NCBI GenBank assembly: GCA_003999685.1
Contig: CP021232.1
Span: 62,001 to 126,000 of the forward strand
Source of the DNA: Taiwanofungus camphoratus
Taxonomy: Eukaryota > Basidiomycota > Agaricomycetes > Polyporales > Taiwanofungaceae
Direction of reading: 5' to 3'
DNA: 64,000 nucleotides
Positions 34,576-44,273 of the stretch are shown piece by piece (position 1 is the first letter of the stretch; every line of letters starts with the position of its first letter). The position numbers and the translations under genes are program-made. The notes under the pieces are model-generated. The model did not search any database and had not been told where the DNA came from. It was given only the letters and a program-made list of their open reading frames with translations.

Positions 34576-36673
34576 CTACAAGCCGGCAGCAGACTTCAAT
34601 GCGGCAAATTTGGGGGTACCAAGACCAGTGACCTGCAAGGTAGTCACACATCAGCAACACCTTGACAAACTAGTGCACAAGGAGACGCACGGGGTCCCAG
34701 CCAGAAATGGCAGAGAAGCCATTCGTGTTGCATCCAGGATTGTCGCCGGAGGTGATGTCGGTGAATGCCGACGCAGCCGTTGAGTACAGCCAAGGGTTCA
34801 AGAATCCAAGGGGCGACTTGCCCGCAGCAATAAGTTGGTCGTTGATCAGTCCGATCACGGACGCGAAGGTCGGGCTGGCACAGCTGGTGCCTTCAACCTC
34901 CTCCAACTCCTCATCGACGACAATCTCGAAACCAGTACCCTGCGCGGAGACGTCGGGGTACCCACGTCCGGATGCATTGTAAAGTCCAGAGTTGAGGTTG
35001 CCAATGGATGATAAGAACTTCTTGACTGCGTCTCGCTGGTAGGATGGTATTCCCCAGTAGTTGGAGAAACCGCCCGATGAATAGCTCGCAGCGGTCTCAG
35101 GATTGATACCAGCGGTAGCGCCGACAGAGGTCATACTGCGTTCAACGAATTAGACATGGCTGAAGTCTGAAGTGATCAAGCTTACTATGGGCAGCCCGAC
35201 GGGAAAGTTGGTACGAAGTCAGTGCAATAGTTAGTAGTACGAGAACCAGATACACCGCCGTCCCCGGAAGCAAACAAGATGGAGACACCACGCGCTCCAA
35301 GTTGAGAATATGCATTGCACAGGTTGCTACAGTGTCAAATCGCATCAGTACAGTCGGACAGGAGCCAGTAAGGCGAGCCCTACTCAGCCAAACTGATGGA
35401 GATCTCGCTCTCCACCTCGCCGTAGCTAGTGGTCAGCACTTGCGGCGGCGAGTCTTCGTTGAGCAAATAGTTGATGATATCCAAGAACCCGCTCAGATCT
35501 CCGTCGTTATTACTTTCGCCGACGGAGATGAAGACAACAGGTACGTCCGTCGCGAGACCGATTGTGTATTGGACATCGAGGTTCTACAAACATTTATCAA
35601 GTTAGAAACCGTAAGAAAAAGACAAGGAACACAAACGTACAGCTTCGTCACCGGCTTCATCGCCATTCTGAGGATCTGAGCCACCATCCAGCGTCTGCAC
35701 TGTGAAAGTCGTTGTGGCAGACATGTCCGTCCGGTATTTCTTTAAGAAAATCTGGCATTCTTAGATCAGAATTCATATTGCGCGTAGCTTTGCATTGATT
35801 GACAAACCTCAAGATCGGCTTTGTTCGCATACTGATCGACGTACCCACTGACGCCGATTTTATTGGAAGATTGGGTCGCAGGAGTCGTCGGAATACCATA
35901 AAGCGACTGCAAGCAGGCAGGAGTGACGGTACTTGCACAGGACGATGATGCATCCGAGCTGACATTCATGACGGTGACGGATCGCTTAGACGGCGTACGG
36001 AACAGAGGAAGGCGAGACTGTGGGTTAGGGAATCTCGAAAACACTTAGCATACACAGCTTTTGTCTCTGTATGACAGTCTGGGGACGTACTGGACAGTAG
36101 GATAAACAACTTTGACGTGGCTCTGTAAATCCTGAGGAATCGAATACGATAGTGTCCGCATCGTTTGCTGGCCGGTGGTCTCATAAGTGTAGACATTGTA
36201 GTCGGCGTCAAACAGATCATTCGCTTTGCTGACAGGAATCTCAAAGCTAAGCCAATCGCCAGCAGGGGTGAGAGTTGTTGCAGTAAGATCGTTCTCCTGC
36301 AACCAAGTATTGACGGCAGCAACAGTCTCAGTAGTCGGCACAACGAATTGAGCAGCCTAGGATAATCATAGAGATCAAGGGCGCTATTCCGAGACGATCG
36401 GGAAAGATAACCGACTTCTTGCTTACTGAGATGTTTACCATAATTAGGGCTTGAGGGAGTACTGACATCGTACAGCGCCTCCTCGAGTCCAGCAGGATTG
36501 CTTTGCGCTAGAGCAATACGGACATTGAGCACCGTGTCCGGCGAGGCAGCACCAGTGAGTGCATAACCAGCCGGAGGGCTGTCTCTGCGCTCATGTATAC
36601 GCATGTTGCGAGCCAGGGGCTTGCCCAGAGCGAGCGTGAAGAGCGAAGCGGCGAGGAAGGCAACAGCGACCAT
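34576..36673 (-). CDS. Secreted sedolisin (tripeptidyl-peptidase, S53), intact
   Basis: Eight exons (about 36,673-36,416; 36,357-36,091; 36,033-35,808; 35,751-35,641; 35,583-35,384; 35,326-35,186; 35,135-34,691; 34,632-34,576) give about 568 residues. A signal peptide (MVAVAFLAASLFTLALG) and a Pro-kumamolisin activation propeptide (LNVRIALAQSNPAGLEEALYDVS, NYGKHLS) are followed by the catalytic domain. Active-site residues are visible: the Glu and Asp of EANLDVQ, the oxyanion Asp of FASGDGG, and the Ser of GTSCASP. The calcium-site region ends ISGWDPVTGLGTP. Such enzymes cut tripeptides from the N termini of proteins at acid pH outside the cell. The first intron's 5' site would be GTCGGT, unusual but the only one that keeps frame. 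A truncated tandem copy lies just upstream. Confidence 0.88.
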
Positions 36674-36734
36674 TTTGCCTGGGCTCGGACACCGGGTGCT
36701 GTACGGAGATGGGATACTCTGAAAAATGCAGCAT

Positions 36735-36741
36735 CTTTATA
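36735..36741 (-). promoter_or_regulatory. TATA box of the sedolisin gene
   Basis: TATAAAG on the minus strand, 62 bp before the ATG at 36,673. The truncated paralogue has a TATA box at the same relative place. Confidence 0.5.
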
Positions 36742-37393
36742 GTGGGATACTTGGCGGTTCTTCTCGCATAGCTTGAATAGCACATGCGGACAAGAGACAC
36801 AGTTCTCTGATAAGAAAAGTGCCGGTGTGATACGGCACAACGGGCATCGCAGACCAGGCTGCCCCGGTCGGAAATAGTCACGCTTCCTTCGAGGAAGTCG
36901 ATTCAGAACGCAGTTTGACTTACTATACCCGCACCGACTGTAAAGATACGAAACCCGAGCACATTGAGAGCGCATGGTCCTCAAGTCTCGTGCGTGTGCG
37001 CAGAATGCAATGCAGGGAATCCTCAAGGTGATTGAGAATCCGTTGGTCTTGGCTGTGGTCGCGTGGTAACTACAAACCCTTATGCAGAGATCGGATTAAT
37101 ACTTGGATCTGGTAAATCTTTTCCCACGATTGCTAAGGCAGCCGACGGAAATCAACTTGCTCATAATGCCGGCGGTTGAAGATCGGAATATGCAAATGAG
37201 TACGAGAACAGAGCTATACACCTTAAATTGAGGATGTCTTGCAGAATGAGGACGGCCTGCGTGTCTCTACTGACAGACGATAGCATGTGTCGCCAGCAGG
37301 CAAGCTGCATTCGTCCCCGCCTCACTGCACGGCCACACAAGAATAAGTAAAGTCATCCACGTCCCAGGAAATCACCTTGATGATGTTACTTCT
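36742..37393. other. Spacer between the sedolisin copies
   Basis: This holds the promoter of the intact sedolisin and the region where the rest of the truncated copy should be. I find no trace of the missing catalytic exons here. Confidence 0.45.
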
Positions 37394-38587
37394 TCAACTG
37401 AAAGCAAGGGCCCTTGGCGCGCAATCTGACGGGTTCGTGACTTGCCAGACCATATGCGTTATCAGCCCCTCAGTCGTTACCGCTTTCAAGTCCTCGATGG
37501 AAATCTCGTTCAATCGTTCACATTGAAACATCGTGGGAATATTCGGTCGTGATTCATGCGACATAAAACGTACAGCCTCGTGACCAGCCTCATAGCCGCT
37601 CTGGGGATCGGACCCTCCGTCAAGAGTCTCGATCGTGAAGGCCGTCGTGTCAGACATAACTGTGCGGTACTTTTTCAAGAAAGTCTGGTCGGATCTCGTT
37701 AGCATATTGTTGCGTCAACCGAGGGATACGATAAACCTGGAGGTCTTTCTTGTTTGCATATTGGTCAATAAACCCGCTGACGCCTATCTTGTTCGAAGAC
37801 TGAGTCGCAGGGGTGGAGGGAATACCGTAGAGGGACTGCAGGCACGCAGGAGTAACGCTGCATCCGCAAGACGCATCCGGGCTGATATTCGTCGCAGACC
37901 GCTTGACAGGTGAAGACATAAGAGGCAGACGAACATTGGGGCTCGGGAATCTAGAGACACAATTTATGATTAGCAATGTGACACGATGACAACGAAGCAA
38001 GAACGTACTGGACCGTGGGGTACACAACCTTGAGGAAGTCTTGCAGGTCCTGACGGATAGAATACGACAGCGTCCTGATCGTTTGCTGGCCAGTTGCGTT
38101 ATGGGCATAGACGTTGTAGTCTGCTTCAAAAAGATCATTGGCCTGGCTGACAGGAACCTGGGAGCTGAGCCAGTCCCCAGCAGGCGTGAGATTGCTTGCA
38201 GTGAGACCGTTCTCTTGTAGCCATGCGGTCACCGCAGACGTAGTCTCGGAGGTGGGAGCCACAAATTGAGCAGCCTGAAAGTCCAGATAGATGAGCATGC
38301 ATTGCGCGAAGTCCATGGACGCGACATACCTCTTCTTTACTGAGGTGCTTGCCATAGTTCGAGCTAGAGGGAGTACTGATGTCGTACAAGGCCTCCTCGA
38401 GTCCAGTAGGGTTGCTCTGCGTCAGAGCAATGCGGACACTGAGCATTGTATCCGGCGAGGCAGAGCCGACGAGCGTGTACCCAGCCGGTGGGCTGTCCCT
38501 GCGCTCATGCACGCGCATGTTGCGAGCCAAGGGCTTGCCCAGAGCGAGCGTGAAGAGCGAGGCGACGAGGAAGGTAGTGGCGGCCAT
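37394..38587 (-). pseudogene. Truncated sedolisin paralogue: signal and propeptide only
   Basis: The first four exons match the intact sedolisin one for one: signal peptide (MAATTFLVASLFTLALG at 38,587), propeptide (to about 38,040), the SPVKRSATNISPDASCG...TPACLQSLYGIPSTPATQ region (about 37,950-37,737), and the exon ending GSDPQSGYEAGHEA (about 37,581). Then the similarity stops. The reading frame runs on through unrelated sequence to a stop at 37,394. Exons with the catalytic Asp, the oxyanion Asp and the Ser are absent, so it cannot be a protease. It sits head to tail with the intact gene and arose by tandem duplication. The first intron here has a normal GTATGT site. Transcription may still occur: a TATA box stands 74 bp upstream. 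It is either a pseudogene or a propeptide-only product. Confidence 0.8.
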
Positions 38588-38660
38588 CTTGCCTGGGTGA
38601 GGACACGAGGACAAGTACAAGGACGGAACACTCTTACAACTGAGCCAAAATCGCAGAGCA

Positions 38661-38670
38661 TTTTATATAG
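38661..38670 (-). promoter_or_regulatory. TATA box of the truncated sedolisin
   Basis: CTATATAAAA on the minus strand, 74 bp before the ATG at 38,587, matching the placement in the intact paralogue. Confidence 0.5.
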
Positions 38671-39329
38671 GAGACGTCACATAGCTTTCGAGTTGACCAC
38701 ACGAACGAAGCACAAGGTTTCGCGATAAGAAACGGAAGAGTCATGTTGTGCATAGGCGCATCGACTCATACAACACCGGTGTGCTGAGCTCGGCGATATT
38801 CACCGTAAAGAAGGCGGAATGTGAGCCCAACAGTAACGCCGGTATACGAGTGTGAAGACGCATGGTTTCCAATTCCCGTGGGTGTGGTCGGGAAACGATG
38901 AGTAAATCTTCCATGTCTTTGTGTTGATGGCTTGTAGCAGGATGGTGCTGCCAAGCTTGTGCCGAATTCTCGGTCGCGTGGCCATGCTTCCTTGTTTCGG
39001 AAAACCTCAACCTTACTTACAAGCATGATCGAAGTCAAGGTCTGAGGTCAGTCGAATGTCGCAGCTATGTATATTTACGACTCTCTTGACTTTCAAGTTA
39101 ACCGTTTACCTAGTAATGGCTTCTTCGCACAATTCAGAACTCAAGCTTTCCATCATGGTTAAACCCTCCGGGAATAAGCGCTGTCTACCATATCTCAAGA
39201 TCGTAATGCCAAGGACGCTACTCCGCGCGGCGCGGAGTCAGTTATATCGCAGAGTAAGTTGCGCTAAGTACTATGATCTGCTGTGTTGACGACTACCCTA
39301 CCAGTTTACTGATCATATACAGCCCAGTA
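38671..39329. other. Intergenic region; no gene recognised
   Basis: Upstream flank of the truncated sedolisin. Short minus-strand frames at 38,741-39,038 have no recognisable motif. The AT-rich debris island starts after it. Confidence 0.4.
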
Positions 39330-41045
39330 TGTCGTCTAGATGTTGACAATCCAGTGCCTTTATGCTGCATTTCCAACTGCATGATGACATCATGGCCTGA
39401 CAAATTCAAAATAACATGTTGAGCCTGTTCTGTGGGTTTTGTCAGTTGGATGTTGCTTTGTACACTTTTTCACTTTGTCAGTATACCAAGTTCACAGATC
39501 TCCTTGAGACCATTGTCTGCTATGCTGCTCACTGATACCTTCAGCTGGAATTTCTGCAGCATGTGCTCTATAGGGTGCAGGGAAATAGGCCAGGCTAATT
39601 AGCTCTGGCTAATTTATCTAGGTAAATTACCTGTAAATTACTGTAAATTTCAGGCCTAGAAAACATGGTGTAAATTAGGGTAAAATAGGGTGGGGGAAAA
39701 AGGGGGTCTGAAAGATAGTAGGATCAAGAAATTCATTCACCACAGTGCTTCATGATTGAAGTTGATACATCAATATCATACTTTAGTAAGTAGACTGTCT
39801 GCAACCATGTTGTGGGCATCTTTTGTATCTGGAAGGAGATCTTACTATGGCAGTTTATAAAACATTAAACACTTGTGTGATAGTCACTTCCAGTCATTGT
39901 CATCTATGCAGTGGATGATAGGTGAATCCTCCTGGTCCTGTGGATGGGGATGCAGAATGAATGTGCTCTTCAAAGTCAATTTAACAGGCAAATTTACCAA
40001 AATTTACCACCTACTTAGCATTGATTACCTGCAGCTTCTAAGGGCCACCTTCCAGAACCCTCTATGGCAAAGTAGCTGTAAATTACATGGGTCAAATAGA
40101 ACCCTTACAGAGACCCAGATAAATTAGCTGGTAAATAAGGCCATGAGACCTATTTCCCTGCACCCTAGTGCTCTAGTTCTTCTACCACTTCATCACGTAT
40201 TGAGTCCCATCCAAAATGTAAAATGTGAGACAAGATCCAATATAATGTCATCAGATTGCAAGCTTACAAATGTGATGCCAAGGGATGGTGACTTCTTACT
40301 ATTAAGCATGCAGTCTTCTAGTCCCATTTCACTAGGACTATGTTGTTCACCATCTTGTGTGATTCCTCATTGTGTACTATTCCAATATTCACAATGATTT
40401 TGCCATTATAGCTGACCTCAAGGAACATTCATATATGTATGCATAGGAAACCATTCTGTTTCATACTGTTGCTTTGCAATATATTGACACCATTTATGGA
40501 TGTCTTCTCTCTGTAGGAGCAAGTTGATTATTTGATGCTCCTTGACCAGCTCTTCATTACTGGCAGCTTGATGCATGGTTGAGTAACAAGGTCTGTCCAT
40601 GTTCTGCTCAGTCACAAACTATTGTGAAGTACTATTGGGATAAATTCACTAATTTGACCACACACCTGCAAAGCCAAGTGACTGAATTGGCCATCACCTT
40701 GGGATGCCATTTTTTCTACTTGGACAGCCTGGCATGCATTGAGGGAGGGATCAGGCCTGCAGGTGGTATTAGTTAATGGCATTTCACACCAACAGATCTT
40801 GCATGCAGTCACCCTGGTCTGCTTCTGCATCACATCCAATGGGCACCTTCTGCAATGGTGCCCACTAAGGGCATGGCATCTGCATCATCTGCAATCCCAT
40901 ACAAAACAAGGGTCTTTGAATGACAAGGGTATATCCTCAAGTGGTAGAGTCTCTATGCCTGGAAGATCCTGGTGGGTATTGAACATGGCGGAACATAGAG
41001 GGTGCCAGTCTGGCATAACTGGCCAAAGTTCAAGCATCAAGTAAG
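39330..41045 (-). pseudogene. Decayed unassigned gene, minus strand, split by a MITE
   Basis: From 41,045 downward one minus-strand frame reads LPGIETLPLEDIPLSF, then a Cys/His-rich block (CRCHALSGHHCRRC and CKICWCE, about 40,800-40,900), then more coding-like sequence to 40,418 (CYSTMHQAASNEELVKEH). After the MITE the frame resumes (MLQKFQLKVSVSSIADNG, about 39,560-39,505). Stops and gaps break it. The cysteine block resembles a zinc-binding module, but I do not recognise the family. A transposon gene or a decayed host gene are both possible. Confidence 0.4.
39571..40167 (+). mobile_element. hAT-type MITE, 597 bp, with 8-bp target duplication
   Basis: The two ends form a perfect 19-bp inverted repeat, TAGGGTGCAGGGAAATAGG (39,571-39,589 against 40,149-40,167), with weaker pairing further in. 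An exact 8-bp duplication, GTGCTCTA, flanks it (39,563-39,570 and 40,168-40,175). Eight-base duplications and TAGGG-type ends are hallmarks of the hAT superfamily. The inside is non-coding and full of GTAAATTA phrases, so it depended on a transposase elsewhere. Perfect ends suggest fairly recent insertion. Confidence 0.88.
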
Positions 41046-41795
41046 ATGTAAAGTTGTCAAGCAGGAATGGGCTGTTGGTAGGTAAATCCAGGACTCCTTC
41101 CTAGTTTTACAATCATCCTACGCACAAGACAATCTTTGAAGGAGACTGAGAGAGCTAGTGGCGGGCTGGGTTCCAGGTGCAGTGGACGAGTTGAAGGAAC
41201 ATCTGTCTCCGATCTGATCGGTCATGCAGATCTATCTGTCTCGATCACATCACGTTTGGTCCCAGCAGCTCTCAATCGTTGAAAATGTTCACGTCAGGCA
41301 CCCATATAGTACATACGAAACACATCTTCATTGGTCAAACATCACTCATGAATCTACCACGTTCAAGCGGCTGAAACACACCCTCGATATTCAAGTTAAG
41401 GTGGGCATTCAAATACACATTCAGGAAATGACCTCATACTAGCGGAAGCAGCCAAACAGATCGGGGAGTTAAGACGGTTGAAGCACATAGAGGGCGTGCG
41501 GACCATGCAGCTTGCTTCAGCTGCGCTTTACATGAAATAGCTAAAATTTGTGTATACCAGGCCTTGCTTGCGTTCACACAGAGGATCAGCTTCCTTGTAT
41601 GTCATTAAGAGGCAATGGAAAGGATATGGTACAACAAATGGACTATGTTATACTGTTTTCCATAAAGGTGTGGCAATTGATGATCTAATTCCCGACTTTC
41701 CAAACTTCCTCACATCGAGGGTTGATACTAGCTTCGAAGGGTTTTCCAATTCACACCCTTATCCACAAGTGCGCAAAAAACGCTATGAGAAAATA
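41046..41795. other. Intergenic region; no gene recognised
   Basis: Frames of 70-80 codons at 41,224-41,442 and 41,550-41,798 carry no recognisable motif and lack splice-linked neighbours. I see no mobile element either. Confidence 0.4.
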
Positions 41796-42964
41796 TAAAT
41801 CAGTCATGTATATGAGACATTCAGAACAGTGGGGCACCCTACCTCGCACACTCATCATATCGATCATCGTCGTTAATGTCTTCAAATTGCTTTGAGTGTG
41901 AGAAATCAACATAGACAAACAAGTCCGCATCCTCCTCTTCAATGATCATGTCTCGGAGGAACATGTCCATATATGTAACTCCACATTCATGAATTTATAG
42001 GTGGAGATCGCAATGTGATCACCCTGAACAAGGATGAGAAAGGATCCTGTGCGTGCTAATGGTAACGGACGTCTGCTCACAAGCTTCCAGATCTGATGAA
42101 CAGGAGTGTTTTTCAGACTTCCCTTCCTGGTCTCTCCCCTTCTACAAGTTCCATGACATGACAAAATGCGGTTTCCTCGTCATCATCGTATTTGACCTGC
42201 GACTACATCCGGATCTTGATGCCCAAACGCTGGTGCAATCAGATTGTCTGACAGTAGAAACAGACCTTGTAAAAGTCGTAGGACCAAGGTACCTTTCTGC
42301 CTACTCCAGGGATGAAGGAGACATGTCTAGATCCCGGAGCATACCTACTTTGCAGAGCTCGCATACAATCGTAAGCCCAAGCCTCTACCTTTACTTGCTT
42401 TGCGCCAAGGAGTCATATGCCACCCTCAATACCGACACCAGGTTGGAAGTCGGAAGAGGAAATCAGTTTTCTTGACCTATCTTGACCACCACACGGGCAG
42501 CAGCGGCTGTGGGCATTGCAGCTGCCAGTGACATTTTCCCTAGCCAAACTTGGGACCATCAGTTCTTTCCTGCCTGTATCGGTCGAATCAGGGATAGGTT
42601 GATGAAGCCTGGCTTGAACCTGCTATCAAAGACGAGATCGCATACTGAACGAATGTCTGTTTAGGAAACACCCTCCCATGGAAAGTCGAAGCAGCACCGT
42701 GTAGTAAGCCTAGATCCAATCTTTCGATTACGCTTTTGCCCCAGTTCGGTCCCGCTTCAAGTGCCTAACCAAAGCCTTGAGTTCATCGATGGTCCGGATG
42801 TCATCGCAACAAAAGAAGTCATCTTTTTCATAATTGGACAAATCATGACTGTCGGAGCTTTCGTCAGAAGTGGAAGCCGCGAAGACGAGACGGCAGCTCT
42901 GTGCTACAAACTGTGGCTTATATCGAAGTATCAGAGCTCCTAGAAGGAAAAGGTATCTTGTCAA
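41796..42964 (-). other. Exon-like minus-strand frames, unknown gene or remnant
   Basis: Several minus-strand pieces look coding. One at 42,964-42,728 is acidic (STSDESSDSHDLSNYEKDD) and holds IDELKALVRHLKRD. One near 42,205-42,160 reads VKYDDDEETAFCHVMEL. One near 42,060-41,990 reads TGSFLILVQGDHIAISTYKF. One at about 41,975-41,845 reads MDMFLRDMIIEEEDADLFVY, then VDFSHSKQFEDINDDDRYDE, running into a GTAGGG splice-like site. I could not join them with confident introns or name a family. This may be a real but diverged gene or a remnant. Confidence 0.35.
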
Positions 42965-43339
42965 TAGTCATACCTAGCAAATGACCTTCCGACGGTAACA
43001 GTTTTAGCACTCCCAGCTCCGCTGTGGCTGCTATAACTTTGTCGATCCCACTGGCCGGGCTGATTCACTGGCTACAAGGACGAGCCAAGGCTAGGTCAAT
43101 CTGGAAAGTTGTAAGTATGATATGGCTCGATGCAGGATGTTACATAAATAAGAGTTACTGTCCCAGTTCTCTCGTTCAGGAAGTGATCCGGTAAGATTCG
43201 AAGTAAACCAATGTGATTCTGAAGTTCCGAGCGATCGAAGTCATCACGGGCACCTCCCGGAACTTGAAATAAACTTGACTCTGCGTACTCAAAAGTAGTC
43301 ACTCATCGTCGTCTCGTATCTGTTGCACGGATGTCCATG

Positions 43340-43760
43340 GAGTACCATTATCAATCTGTATCCACCGCGACTATGATTCCCAAAATGTACATGGAGCCAG
43401 ACATGACACAGCGAGACATACCAGACACAGGAGGGTTAGAGCTCGCGCAAATCAAGAAAATCCGAAATTTGGGTATCAGACACTGAAGAAGGATATGAAA
43501 GACTATCCCGCCGACCGAGGCGCCGGAAGCAACCATTGCATAAGCTCCTCGGGACTTGAACCACTGGCAACCGGAGGATGGAATCTAGGATGGGTTTGAG
43601 CTAGGACTCAGCTGCTAACAGTACCGTCAAGACCTTACATTAGGGCAAGACCAGTGCCAAAAAGTAGATCCCGAGTAAGGAGAAGCCATTATATCTGGTT
43701 TGGACAAAAGGAAGCTGCCAATTGAGAGGACACGATAAGGAAGGATCCTATGCGGGTGAG
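43340..43760 (-). pseudogene. Remnant of a monocarboxylate-type MFS transporter
   Basis: The minus strand at 43,540-43,490 reads VASGASVGGIVFHILLQ, a clear match to the SSGSSVGGIVFPIMLN segment of the intact transporter at 61.9-63.9 kb. A second scrap near 43,690-43,650 (LLFGTGLAL) fits the adjacent membrane segment. The rest of the protein is missing or unreadable. It is a decayed relative, not a functional gene. Confidence 0.6.
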
Positions 43761-44273
43761 GTCCTGCAAGCTTCAACCCTGCGGCCGGGTCCGGTCCTCG
43801 ACCTCATGCTGTCTGGACGCTCCGATAACACTGGAGTAGGACCTTAACATCTGTCAGACTCGGTGCTTTACAAGACGGCAATACCAAGCCGCACGAATTC
43901 TCGTACGGCACTTGACCGTGAATCGCGATCGACCACTGGAGTGGCTAATCAGCTTTCCTGCGGGCGGCCACTGCAAATTTGGGCAGGAGAAACCTAAGCC
44001 AAAGGATTCACATGGACCAATTTCCGAGGCTGTGTTCGTAGGCTGGAGATGTAAGATTAGACACCAAGTCGATCCATCTTTGAACGACGAGAACATATAT
44101 TATGCGTTCGTACAACAACAGCACATATAGAACATGTACAGATTAGGTGTATGAAAAAGGCCAAAGTTAATGAGGGAACGAATCTATGTCTAAGGTAACG
44201 AATGAAAGCAAGCAGTTGTTGATGTGGTTTTGGTTATCACGATGTCGTCAGGTAGAGCAGTACTATCAGTCCG
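43761..44273. other. 3' flank of the H+-ATPase gene
   Basis: Contains the 3' UTR of the ATPase gene and transporter-remnant flank. A 72-80 codon frame on each strand at 43,854-44,130 shows no known motif. Confidence 0.4.
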
